Below are positions 17,747 through 25,643 of a stretch of 64,000 nt of DNA, in pieces. Where the stretch lies: assembly GCF_013283835.1 (NCBI RefSeq), contig NZ_CP054052.1:3348001-3412000 (forward strand), in the 5' to 3' direction. Both the position numbers and the translations under genes were made by a program. Below the pieces are notes generated by a model, which did not search any database, was not told the origin of the DNA, and saw only the letters and a program-made list of their open reading frames with translations. The stretch comes from Poseidonibacter lekithochrous. Its GTDB lineage: Bacteria > Campylobacterota > Campylobacteria > Campylobacterales > Arcobacteraceae. Every line of letters begins with the position of its first letter. Positions within the stretch are counted from its first letter, which is position 1.

Positions 17747-19636
17747 TTACTCTACTTCAGCGTCGATAACATCGTCATCGTCTTTTTTAGCTTTTTTATT
17801 TGGTTGTTCAGCACCTGCTTGGTCACCACCCTCTTTTTTGTACATAGCTTCTGCTAACTTGTGAGATTTTTCAGTTAAAGATTTAACTTTTTCTTCAATT
17901 TGCTCTTTAGTTGCATTTTCGTCTTTTAATAATTCTTCTAATTCAGCAGCAGAATCAACGATAGCTTTAGTTTCTTCTTCAGAAACTGCATCTGGGTTTT
18001 CTTCTAATGTTTTCTTAGTTGAATGTAATAAAGCGTCAGCTTGGTTTCTTACTTCAATTACTTCTTTTTTCTTAGCATCTGCTTCTTTGTTAGCTTCAGC
18101 TTCGTTTACCATTTTTTCGATTTCTTCATCAGATAATCCAGATGAACCAGAAATAGTAATTTTATTTTCTTTACCAGTACCTTTATCTTTAGCAGATACA
18201 TTTAAAACACCATTTGCATCAATATCAAATGTTACTTCAATTTGAGGAACACCTCTTGGAGCTGCTGGAATGTCAGATAATTCGAACATACCTAAAGATT
18301 TATTATCTTTAGCAAATTCTCTCTCACCTTGACCTACGTGAATAGATACAGCTGGTTGGTTATCTTCAGCAGTTGAGAATACTTGAGATTTCTTAACTGG
18401 AATAGTTGTACCTTTTTCAATTAATTTAGTTAAAACTCCACCTAGAGTTTCAATTCCTAATGATAATGGAGTAACGTCTAATAATAATACGTCTTTAACA
18501 TCACCTTTTAATACACCAGCTTGAACAGCAGCACCTGCAGCAACTACTTCATCAGGGTTAACACCTTTATTTAAGTCTTTACCGAAGAATTCTCTTACAA
18601 TTTCATTTGCTTTTGGTAATCTAGTAGATCCACCAACCATAATAATTTCTTCAATTTCACCTTTATCTAAACCAGCGTCTTTTAAAGCAACTTTGATATG
18701 ATCTAAAGTTTCAGTAATTAAATCTTCAGTCATAGCTTCAAATTTTGCTCTAGTTAATGATTTAACTAAGTGAACAGGACCAGCAGAACCCATAGAGATG
18801 AATGGTAAGTTGATTTCTGTTGATTCAGCAGAAGATAATTCTTTCTTAGCATTCTCAGCAGCATCTTTTAATCTTTGTAATGCCATTTTGTCATTTTTAA
18901 CATCAAAACCATTTTCAGTTTGGAATTCAGCAGATAACCAATCAATAATAGCATTATCGAAATCATCTCCACCTAAGAATGCATTACCATCAGTAGATAA
19001 TACTTCAAAAGTACCGTCACCGATTTCAAGTGCAGTAACATCAAAAGTACCACCACCTAAATCATATACTAATACTTTTTCTTCACCTTTTTTATCTAAA
19101 CCATATGCTAATGAAGCAGCTGTTGGCTCATTGATAATTCTTAATACATTTAAACCAGCGATTGTACCAGCTTCTTGAGTTGCTTTTCTTTGTGCATCAT
19201 TGAAGTATGCAGGAACAGTAATAACAGCGTCAGTTACAGGAGCTCCTAAATATTCTTCAGCATCAGTTTTTAATTTTCCTAAGATCTTTGCAGATACTTC
19301 TTGAGGAGTATATACTTTGTCACCAACTTCAACAGCTGCTGCTCCGTTTCTATCAACGATTTTATAACCAACTTTAGATTGTGCTTCTTTAGCATTTTCT
19401 TCGTCCATCATAAGACCCATAATTCTTTTTACAGAATAGATAGTTTTTTCTGGGTTTGTAATAGCTTGTCTTTTTGCTGGATCACCAACTAATACTTCGT
19501 TTTTGTCTGTAAATGCTACGATTGAAGGAGTTGTATTCTTACCTTCTTTATTAGGGATAACTTTCGCTTCTCCACCTTCGTAAACTGCCATACAAGAGTT
19601 AGTTGTACCTAAGTCAATTCCAATTACTTTACTCAT
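17747..19636 (-). CDS. dnaK: Molecular chaperone DnaK (Hsp70)
   Basis: A 629-residue Hsp70. The ATPase domain opens with [17 protein letters not shown] and holds [44 protein letters not shown] and [11 protein letters not shown]. The linker [19 protein letters not shown] leads to the substrate-binding domain, and the acidic tail ends [11 protein letters not shown]. Length and motifs are complete. It folds and protects proteins with DnaJ and GrpE. It is the last core gene of hrcA-grpE-dnaK; a 207-bp gap holding a long palindrome separates it from grpE. AAGGAAT precedes the ATG. Confidence 0.98.
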   Translation of the reverse strand: MSKVIGIDLGTTNSCMAVYEGGEAKVIPNKEGKNTTPSIVAFTDKNEVLVGDPAKRQAITNPEKTIYSVKRIMGLMMDEENAKEAQSKVGYKIVDRNGAAAVEVGDKVYTPQEVSAKILGKLKTDAEEYLGAPVTDAVITVPAYFNDAQRKATQEAGTIAGLNVLRIINEPTAASLAYGLDKKGEEKVLVYDLGGGTFDVTALEIGDGTFEVLSTDGNAFLGGDDFDNAIIDWLSAEFQTENGFDVKNDKMALQRLKDAAENAKKELSSAESTEINLPFISMGSAGPVHLVKSLTRAKFEAMTEDLITETLDHIKVALKDAGLDKGEIEEIIMVGGSTRLPKANEIVREFFGKDLNKGVNPDEVVAAGAAVQAGVLKGDVKDVLLLDVTPLSLGIETLGGVLTKLIEKGTTIPVKKSQVFSTAEDNQPAVSIHVGQGEREFAKDNKSLGMFELSDIPAAPRGVPQIEVTFDIDANGVLNVSAKDKGTGKENKITISGSSGLSDEEIEKMVNEAEANKEADAKKKEVIEVRNQADALLHSTKKTLEENPDAVSEEETKAIVDSAAELEELLKDENATKEQIEEKVKSLTEKSHKLAEAMYKKEGGDQAGAEQPNKKAKKDDDDVIDAEVE

Positions 19637-19728
19637 TTTAATTCCTTATCAAGTTTTGTTTTTTAATTTTAAATATTTTTTTAAATCTATTAGTTTTTTG
19701 ACATTACGGTCAGTTCAACCAAGTTGCC

Positions 19729-19850
19729 GAAATAGCATATTTTAGGCTAGTTCAAGGCAGACAAGAAATAGAAAGGAGAAGCTTACTTTTGTAAGTGACT
19801 CTTTTATATTTCGTAGTCGAACGTAGAAATAGTCAAAATATGTCTATTTC
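19729..19850. repeat. Long imperfect palindrome (REP/MITE-like hairpin) between grpE and dnaK
   Basis: The outer arms are GAAATAGCATATTTTAGGCTA (left, 19729-19749) and its near-complement on the right (19830-19850); about 18 of 20 positions pair, with a 1-nt bulge. Inside, a stretch ending GAAATAGAAAGGAG (19764-19777) pairs with CTCTTTTATATTTC with two mismatches, and the tip is CTTAC-TTTT-GTAAG. The whole could fold into a stem of about 55 bp. The right end includes the grpE stop codon. It could be a non-autonomous mobile repeat or an RNA processing element that sets dnaK level relative to grpE. No second copy is evident in this window. Confidence 0.6.
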
Positions 19851-20410
19851 TTACAGATTGAAACCATTGCTGGTCTTAACAATCTTTCTTTTAATTTATA
19901 ACCTTTTTGAAGTCTTTGAACAATCATTCCATCTTCATGGTCAGGGCTATCAATTTGCATTACTGCATCATGGAAGTTTGGATCAAACTCACCATCTGCT
20001 TCAACTTCTGAAATATCATGTTTCTCAAAAGCAGTGTAGAAGTTTTTAATTGTTAATTCAACACCTTCTTTTAATTTACCTAATAATTCATCAGAAGGCA
20101 TATCTTTAGCAGCTTCTTCAGCAGCTAGTGCCATTTCTAATGTATCAATTGGAGATAATAAATCTTTTGCAAACTTTTCAGATGCATAATCAATTGCTTG
20201 ATATTTTTCTCTCTCTAATCTTTTTTTGATATTTTCAAAATCAGCATGTACTCTTAAGTACTTATCTTCTGATTCTTTTAATTTTGCTTCAAGTTGGGCA
20301 ATTTTATCTTCAGATGTTTCTTCTTTTACTTCAACTTCTTCAGTTGCAGTTTCACAAGTTTCTTCAACAACTTCTTCAGTTGTTACTTCTTCTTTTTTTT
20401 CTTCGCTCAA
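19844..20410 (-). CDS. grpE: Nucleotide exchange factor GrpE
   Basis: A 188-residue GrpE. An acidic, Glu/Thr/Val-rich N-terminal tail (residues 1-30) leads into the long coiled coil (EDKIAQLEAKLKESEDKYLR) and the conserved FENIKKRLEREK, then DLLSPIDTLEMAL and the C-terminal beta domain with FDPNFHDAVMQID and the LQKGYKLKERLLRPAMV signature. It releases ADP from DnaK. It is encoded 9 nt downstream of hrcA. Its stop codon falls in the terminal arm of the palindromic element. Confidence 0.97.
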   Translation of the reverse strand: MSEEKKEEVTTEEVVEETCETATEEVEVKEETSEDKIAQLEAKLKESEDKYLRVHADFENIKKRLEREKYQAIDYASEKFAKDLLSPIDTLEMALAAEEAAKDMPSDELLGKLKEGVELTIKNFYTAFEKHDISEVEADGEFDPNFHDAVMQIDSPDHEDGMIVQRLQKGYKLKERLLRPAMVSICKK

Positions 20411-20419
20411 TTTTATCTC

Positions 20420-21211
20420 CTAAAAAGTTGTAATTTTTTTATAAAAGTATTCATAATTTTTTGGTAATTCGCCAATTACTAACATTTTCACATCTTCATT
20501 ATTAACCTTACAATAATGACAGATACCAATGTAATCATCAGGTAAAAGTTCTTCAAAATATAGACCTTCATCTACTCTGTCTAAAATTTCACCTTTTAAA
20601 AAGCTATTTATAGTTAATTCATCAAAATTGTAATTCAATGCTAAATTTAAAAATTCTTTATAATTAAAAATTTCAAAATCTGAATTTTGTATTGTTTGCA
20701 TTATTGCATCGTGTACTTCGTATGCTCCAACATCCTTTGAGATTTTTAAAATATCTTTAGTTGAAATTCCAACCATATCTTGTAAAAATCTATAAAGTGC
20801 ATCTGAGAACTTTACAGTAATAGCAAAAGAAGTAAACTCTAATATCATATATTTATTGTCTACATTAATAATGTCATTTAATACATCTGATTTTTCTTTT
20901 TTAATAAATACAGAAACTTCAACTTGTGATGCAAAATATTGTAAGGCAGGTAAATTTATATCTTCGATTTTAAAATTAAGTTTTGTAAGCCAGTATTGTT
21001 TTAAAGCTTCAGTAGTTGGAGTTCTTCCACTACTTATATGTTCTTGAGCTAAAAACCCTTCTTCACCCAGCTTCTTAAAGTAACCTCTAATTGTTGCAGG
21101 AGAATAAGTAATATCATACATAGATTTTAATTGTGTAGACCCAATAGGTTCACAATGCTCTATATAAGCTTTAATAATAGACTGTAATAAAAACTCTTTT
21201 TTATTAATCAT
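20420..21211 (-). CDS. hrcA: Heat-inducible transcription repressor HrcA
   Basis: A 263-residue protein, shorter than typical HrcA (about 340), as is usual in epsilonproteobacteria. The N-terminal winged helix holds EFLLQSIIKAYIEHCEPIGS, YSPATIRGYFKKLGEEGFL and the SSGRTPT turn. It represses its own operon by binding CIRCE. I chose the ATG at 21211 because an earlier ATG at 21238 would start inside the CIRCE element and its leader residues do not fit the family. The C-terminal region is poorly conserved but ends with a plausible YFYKKIT stretch. Confidence 0.93.
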   Translation of the reverse strand: MINKKEFLLQSIIKAYIEHCEPIGSTQLKSMYDITYSPATIRGYFKKLGEEGFLAQEHISSGRTPTTEALKQYWLTKLNFKIEDINLPALQYFASQVEVSVFIKKEKSDVLNDIINVDNKYMILEFTSFAITVKFSDALYRFLQDMVGISTKDILKISKDVGAYEVHDAIMQTIQNSDFEIFNYKEFLNLALNYNFDELTINSFLKGEILDRVDEGLYFEELLPDDYIGICHYCKVNNEDVKMLVIGELPKNYEYFYKKITTF

Positions 21212-21231
21212 TTTACAACCAATTTTATTTT

Positions 21232-21258
21232 TTAGCACTCGTTGTCTTAAACTGCTAA
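21232..21258. promoter_or_regulatory. CIRCE operator (HrcA-binding site)
   Basis: TTAGCACTC (21232-21240), a 9-nt spacer and AACTGCTAA (21250-21258). The left half is a perfect match to the CIRCE consensus TTAGCACTC-N9-GAGTGCTAA and the right half matches 7 of 9. It sits just downstream of the hrcA promoter, so HrcA bound here would block the start of transcription. Confidence 0.93.
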
Positions 21259-21261
21259 AGA

Positions 21262-21291
21262 ATTATAACCTATTGAGTGTATCTTTGTCAA
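21262..21291 (-). promoter_or_regulatory. Sigma-70-type promoter of hrcA-grpE-dnaK
   Basis: On the minus strand TTGACA (21291-21286), an 18-nt spacer and TATAAT (21267-21262). Both hexamers are perfect consensus. The CIRCE element lies across the expected start site. Heat control therefore rests on release of HrcA from a strong housekeeping promoter. Confidence 0.9.
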
Positions 21292-21566
21292 GTAGTTTTA
21301 TTTATAAATGAAAGAAATCCTTATAAAATGAATCTAATTTTTAAATATTTTTATCTCTAATTTACATAACGTTATATTATAAGTTATCTTGTGGATAAAT
21401 TTTATACACCAAATGTACACAAATAATTCATAGTATTATTCTAAATCCCTTTTTTTAAGTTTAGATAAATTTTAAGTATGATAAATTGTCACTAAATTGT
21501 AATTTATAAACAATTTATATGTAATTTACCTGCTAATATACATCTTGATTATTTTATTGTATGTGA
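21292..21566. other. Non-coding spacer upstream of the TAXI transporter
   Basis: Together with the flanking promoters this makes a gene-free stretch of about 416 bp between the divergent hrcA and TAXI genes. It is very AT-rich with no open frame that has a ribosome-binding site. I see scattered short A/T tracts and no clear operator or RNA structure. Regulatory sites for the transporter could lie here. Confidence 0.5.
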
Positions 21567-21572
21567 TATAAT
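21564..21572 (+). promoter_or_regulatory. Probable extended -10 promoter of the TAXI transporter
   Basis: TGATATAAT (21564-21572), with a perfect TATAAT at 21567-21572 and a TG just upstream, lies 56 nt before the start codon. No good -35 is visible, as is common for promoters in this phylum. Confidence 0.5.
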
Positions 21573-21627
21573 TATCATAGTGTTGTTTATCAAAACTAAT
21601 TAACATATTTATTTTAAGGAGAAAAGA

Positions 21628-22575
21628 ATGAAAAAAATCGCTACAGCTGCTCTTTTAGGAGCATTAACACTTCCAGCATTCGCTGCTGAATTCGTAACAA
21701 TTGGTACAGGTGGAGTTACAGGAACTTACTACCCAACAGGTGGTGCAGTTTGTAGACTTGTAAACAAATACAAGAAAGAAACTAAAATCAGATGTTCAGT
21801 TGAATCAACTGGTGGTTCTGTATACAATATTAATACTATTAAAAATGGTGAATTAGATTTCGGTATTGCACAATCTGATGTTGTATACCAAGCATCAAAA
21901 GGTATTAAGAAATTTGCTGATAAACCAGTGAAAAAATTAAGATCTGTAATGGCAATTTACCCTGAATTATTCACATTAGTTACAAGAAAAGATGCTAACA
22001 TCAACGGTGTTGCTGATCTTAAAAATAAAAGAATTAACTTAGGAAACCCAGGTTCAGGTAATGAAGCAACTGCTTTAGCATTATTCAAAGCTGTTGGTAT
22101 GACTAAAGATGATTTAAAATTTGCAGGGGCTTTAAAAGCTGCTGAAATGCCAGATGCATTAAGAGATAACAAAATTGACGGTTACTTCTACATGGTAGGT
22201 CACCCTACTGCAAATATTAAAGATGCGTCTAACTCTGTTGACGTAAAAATTACTCCTTTAGTTGGTGATAAAGTTGATGCATTAGTTAAAGCTAACCCAT
22301 ACTTTGCACAAGCTGACGTTCCTGCTGGAATGTACAAAGGTAACCCTGAAGCTACTTCTACATTTGGTGTTAAAGCTGTATTAGTTTCTAGTACTGATGT
22401 AAGTGATAAAGCAGTTTATACTGTAGTTAAAGCTATCTTAGAAAACTTCGATGCTTTCAAAAAATTACACCCTGCTTACGCAAACATTACTAAAGAATCT
22501 TTATTAGATGGTCTTTCTGCTCCAATGCATGAAGGTGCTAAAAAGTACTTCAAAGAAGCTGGAATTTTAAAATAA
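21628..22575 (+). CDS. TAXI-family TRAP transporter solute-binding protein
   Basis: A 315-residue periplasmic protein with a cleavable signal peptide (MKKIATAALLGALTLPAFA, then AEF). The mature start FVTIGTGGVTGTYYPTGGAVC and the SVESTGGSVYNINTIKNGELD segment are hallmark TAXI sequences; GELDFGIAQSDVVYQA follows. It binds a small organic solute, often a dicarboxylate or amino acid such as glutamate, and hands it to the permease encoded 107 bp downstream. AAGGAGA precedes the ATG. The ligand cannot be read from the sequence. Confidence 0.93.
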   Translation: MKKIATAALLGALTLPAFAAEFVTIGTGGVTGTYYPTGGAVCRLVNKYKKETKIRCSVESTGGSVYNINTIKNGELDFGIAQSDVVYQASKGIKKFADKPVKKLRSVMAIYPELFTLVTRKDANINGVADLKNKRINLGNPGSGNEATALALFKAVGMTKDDLKFAGALKAAEMPDALRDNKIDGYFYMVGHPTANIKDASNSVDVKITPLVGDKVDALVKANPYFAQADVPAGMYKGNPEATSTFGVKAVLVSSTDVSDKAVYTVVKAILENFDAFKKLHPAYANITKESLLDGLSAPMHEGAKKYFKEAGILK

Positions 22576-22585
22576 TTCCTAGAAC

Positions 22586-22605
22586 TCAAGGGCTTTTGCC
22601 CTTGA
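22586..22605 (+). terminator. Intercistronic hairpin between TAXI binding protein and permease
   Basis: TCAAGGGC-TTTT-GCCCTTGA forms an 8-bp stem with a 4-nt loop right after the binding-protein gene. No strong U-run follows, so it more likely acts as a partial terminator or 3' stabiliser. That would keep the binding protein in excess over the permease. Confidence 0.6.
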
Positions 22606-22682
22606 ACCCTAATTTTTATACGCAATTTAAAACAACTTTGAATGGCGTATGACAAATAATATAAATATTTAAAGGATTTACT

Positions 22683-24806
22683 ATGCCTCTTTATGAAGAG
22701 AAACCTCATAAACTTAGTGAATTAGAAGAAGAGCAATTACACGAAACTGAAGCTGTTGTTAATGAACTTGAAGGACAAAGAGTTTTTGGAGCACAACACT
22801 ATGAGTTTTGGTTAATTTCGGTTATTGCCTTAAGCTGGTCACTATTTCAATTATATATCGTAATTGAACCTATTAATTCAACTATAACAAGATCAATTCA
22901 CTTATCATTTGGTATTTTATTAGCATTCCTAATTTACCCAATGTTTAGAAAACCATATTTTTTACAAAAAATTAGATGGTTTGGATTTACACTAGCTGGT
23001 GTTGGAGTAGCAACTGCTTCTTATGTTGCAGTATTCTATGAAGATTTAGCACAAAGACCTGGTGATTATATTGGTCTTGATATTTTCATGGCATTACTTG
23101 GTATTGTTATTTTACTTGAAGCTGGAAGAAGAGTATTAGGATTTGCACTTAGTATAATTGCTATTGTATTCTTAGCTTATGATGTTTTAGGTCCTTATAT
23201 GCCTGAAATGATTATCCATAAAGGTGCATCATTAAATAAACTTGCAGGACATATGTTCTTAACTACTGAAGGTATCTTTGGTGTTCCATTAGGTGTATCT
23301 GCTGGATTTGTATTCTTATTTGTACTTTTTGGTTCATTATTAGATAAAGCCGGTGCTGGTGAGTACTTTATTAACTTAGCATTTGCAATGCTTGGTAAAT
23401 ATAGAGGTGGTCCTGCAAAAGCTTCTGTTGTTGCATCTGGGTTTACTGGAATTATCTCTGGTTCATCAATTGCTAATACAGTAACAACTGGTACATTTAC
23501 TATTCCATTAATGAAAAAAGCTGGATTTAGGCCGGAGCAAGCAGGGGCTGTTGAAGTTGCCTCTTCTACCAATGGGCAATTGATGCCACCGGTTATGGGT
23601 GCTGCTGCGTTTATTATTGCTGAATTCTTAGGAATGGCATATACAGACGTAATTATTGCAGCATTTATTCCTGCCTTTGTTTCTTATTTTGCACTATTTT
23701 ATATTGTTCACTTAGAAGCACTTAAATTAGGTCTTAAAGGAATGGATGATGAAGATTTACCTCCAAAATGGAAAACATTTATTAGAGGTATTCACTATTT
23801 AGTCCCTATTTTCTTCTTGATGTATACACTAATGGTATTAAGAGAATCAGCTGCTAGTGCTGCGTTTAATGCAATTATGTTATTAATGTTATTAATGGTT
23901 GTACAACATCCATTTAGAGCTATTTTAGCAAAAGAAAAAATTACTAAAGAGATTTTATTAAGTGGTTTTGTTGATATTTTAGCGGGTATGATTGCCGGTG
24001 CTAAAAACATGGTTCCTATTGCAATTGCTACAGCATTAGCTGGTATTGTTGTTGGATCTATTACATTAACTGGTTTAGGTCAAGTATTATTAGAAGTTAT
24101 TGAATCATTATCTGGTGGTAATATCTTTATTATTCTATTCTTAGCTGCTTTTGTTTCATTAGTATTAGGAATGGGTTTACCAACGACTGCTAACTATATT
24201 GTAATGGCATCGTTAACAGCACCAGTAATTTTAATTCTTGCGCAAGATAATGGATTCTTAATTCCTGCAATTGCTGCTCACTTATTTGTATTCTACTTTG
24301 GTATTCTAGCAGATGACACCCCACCTGTTGGTCTGGCCGCCTACGCGGCAGCTGGTATTGCTAAAGCCGATCCAATTAAGACTGGTATCCAAGGATTTAA
24401 ATACGATATTAGAACAGCGATTTTACCGTTTATGTTCTTCTTTAACCCAGAGTTATTATTAATCTCAGGTGTTGATGCTATGAATCCTGCTGATCCTAAA
24501 GGATGGATTTGGATTACAAATCCTGTTGAAATTGTAATGATTTTTGTTACAGCATTTATTGGTATGGTTGCATTCTCTTGTTTCACACAAGGATACTTTG
24601 TAACTAAAACAAATATTATTGAGAGATTTATTTTCTTAACAATTGTTCCATTTATGTTCTTACCAAAAATTATGGCAGAGTACTTAAGTTTGCCAGATCA
24701 TCATTTATCTTATCTGATAGGTCTACTTATATTTGCAGTGATTTATTTCATGCAAAAAGCAAAAGGGAAAGCTGAAAAAGTCTCAACAGCGGAAGTAAAC
24801 TTATAA
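22683..24806 (+). CDS. TAXI TRAP transporter fused permease (small plus large subunit)
   Basis: A 707-residue membrane protein with about 16-18 helices, the fused DctQ-DctM form typical of TAXI systems. Conserved parts include FGSLLDKAGAGEYFINLA, GSSIANTVTTGTFTIPLMKK, GAVEVASSTNGQLMPPVMGAAAF near residue 290, LGMGLPTTANYIVMA near 495 and ADDTPPVGLAAYAAAGIA near 540. It uses an ion gradient, usually sodium, to import the solute. Two conserved stretches use GC-rich codons unlike the rest of the gene. AAGGATTT precedes the ATG. Confidence 0.94.
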   Translation: MPLYEEKPHKLSELEEEQLHETEAVVNELEGQRVFGAQHYEFWLISVIALSWSLFQLYIVIEPINSTITRSIHLSFGILLAFLIYPMFRKPYFLQKIRWFGFTLAGVGVATASYVAVFYEDLAQRPGDYIGLDIFMALLGIVILLEAGRRVLGFALSIIAIVFLAYDVLGPYMPEMIIHKGASLNKLAGHMFLTTEGIFGVPLGVSAGFVFLFVLFGSLLDKAGAGEYFINLAFAMLGKYRGGPAKASVVASGFTGIISGSSIANTVTTGTFTIPLMKKAGFRPEQAGAVEVASSTNGQLMPPVMGAAAFIIAEFLGMAYTDVIIAAFIPAFVSYFALFYIVHLEALKLGLKGMDDEDLPPKWKTFIRGIHYLVPIFFLMYTLMVLRESAASAAFNAIMLLMLLMVVQHPFRAILAKEKITKEILLSGFVDILAGMIAGAKNMVPIAIATALAGIVVGSITLTGLGQVLLEVIESLSGGNIFIILFLAAFVSLVLGMGLPTTANYIVMASLTAPVILILAQDNGFLIPAIAAHLFVFYFGILADDTPPVGLAAYAAAGIAKADPIKTGIQGFKYDIRTAILPFMFFFNPELLLISGVDAMNPADPKGWIWITNPVEIVMIFVTAFIGMVAFSCFTQGYFVTKTNIIERFIFLTIVPFMFLPKIMAEYLSLPDHHLSYLIGLLIFAVIYFMQKAKGKAEKVSTAEVNL

Positions 24807-24840
24807 AAAAAGGGAAGCTTATATAAGCTTCCCTTTTTTA
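24806..24840. terminator. Strong bidirectional intrinsic terminator
   Basis: GGGAAGCTT (24812-24820), loop ATAT, AAGCTTCCC (24825-24833). The stem is a perfect 9 bp, preceded by seven A and followed by six T, so it can stop transcription from both the TAXI permease and the convergent response-regulator gene. Confidence 0.93.
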
Positions 24841-24866
24841 ATGTGAAAATAAAAATAAAACTATTT

Positions 24867-25586
24867 TTATTTTACAAATGGCTTTTCGATTATGTATCCA
24901 TAACCTTTATGAGAGATAATAAAATCATCATCTTTGATTTTATCTTTTAATCTTTTCATTACTGTTCTAAATGCAGAATCGTTAGTATTAATATCATCCC
25001 AAACTTCTTCTTTAAAAGACTCAACAGATACAACTTCTCCAAGACTTTTAATTAAAACACCTAAGATATCAGACTCTTTTTTAGATAGTTTAACAATATT
25101 TTCTTCATTGTAAAGTTTGTCATTAGAAAGATTGTAAGTATATGTCTTATTTATAGTAATTAGATCACCATTAGATTCAACTTCTTTTTTATCTTCTAAT
25201 ACTTCTTTTTTAGCTTTTTGAAGCATTTCCATCATATTGTCAATATTTAATGGTTTAACAAAATATCCTAGAACTCTAAGGTTAATAAGTTTTAATAAAT
25301 CTTCCTCATTTTTATGAGCACTAACAATAATAAATCTTTGATTTGGAATAATAGTAAGAATCTCTTCTATCATATCCATACCATCAATATTAGGCATTTT
25401 AAGATCAGTTAAAACTAAATCAAATGTCTTATTATCTTTAAAATTGTCTTCAATAATTGAAAAACCTTCTTGCCCATCATGAGCAACAACAACTTCGTCA
25501 AAAATTGTATTCAGATAAAAAGCAAGAGTTTTTCTTGCTACATCTTCATCTTCAACTAATAATACTCTTGTAGTAAAATCACTCAT
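24867..25586 (-). CDS. OmpR-type response regulator
   Basis: A 239-residue regulator. The receiver domain has the acidic pair in LLVEDEDVARK (residues 12-15), the phosphorylation site in VLTDLKMPNIDG (Asp61), the Ser in FIIVSAHKNE and Lys in GYFVKPLNID. A linker follows, then an OmpR/PhoB winged helix (about 140-239) with KLSKKESDILGVLI, SAFRTVMKRLKDKI and a C-terminal HKGYGYII. The gene lies 57 nt downstream of the sensor kinase and they should form a two-component pair. Position suggests, but does not prove, control of the convergent TAXI transporter. Confidence 0.93.
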   Translation of the reverse strand: MSDFTTRVLLVEDEDVARKTLAFYLNTIFDEVVVAHDGQEGFSIIEDNFKDNKTFDLVLTDLKMPNIDGMDMIEEILTIIPNQRFIIVSAHKNEEDLLKLINLRVLGYFVKPLNIDNMMEMLQKAKKEVLEDKKEVESNGDLITINKTYTYNLSNDKLYNEENIVKLSKKESDILGVLIKSLGEVVSVESFKEEVWDDINTNDSAFRTVMKRLKDKIKDDDFIISHKGYGYIIEKPFVK

Positions 25587-25643
25587 TTCTCTTCTTTCAT
25601 CTCTTTATTAATAACAAATATTATAGCGAATTTTTTATTAACC

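Noticed and set aside
18798-19178. Plus-strand frame of 126 codons inside dnaK.
   Set aside because: Antisense of a highly conserved gene; long opposite frames are usual in dnaK because of its codon use.
23195-23572. Minus-strand frame of 125 codons inside the TRAP permease.
   Set aside because: Pro/Ala/Asn-rich antisense shadow without a ribosome-binding site.
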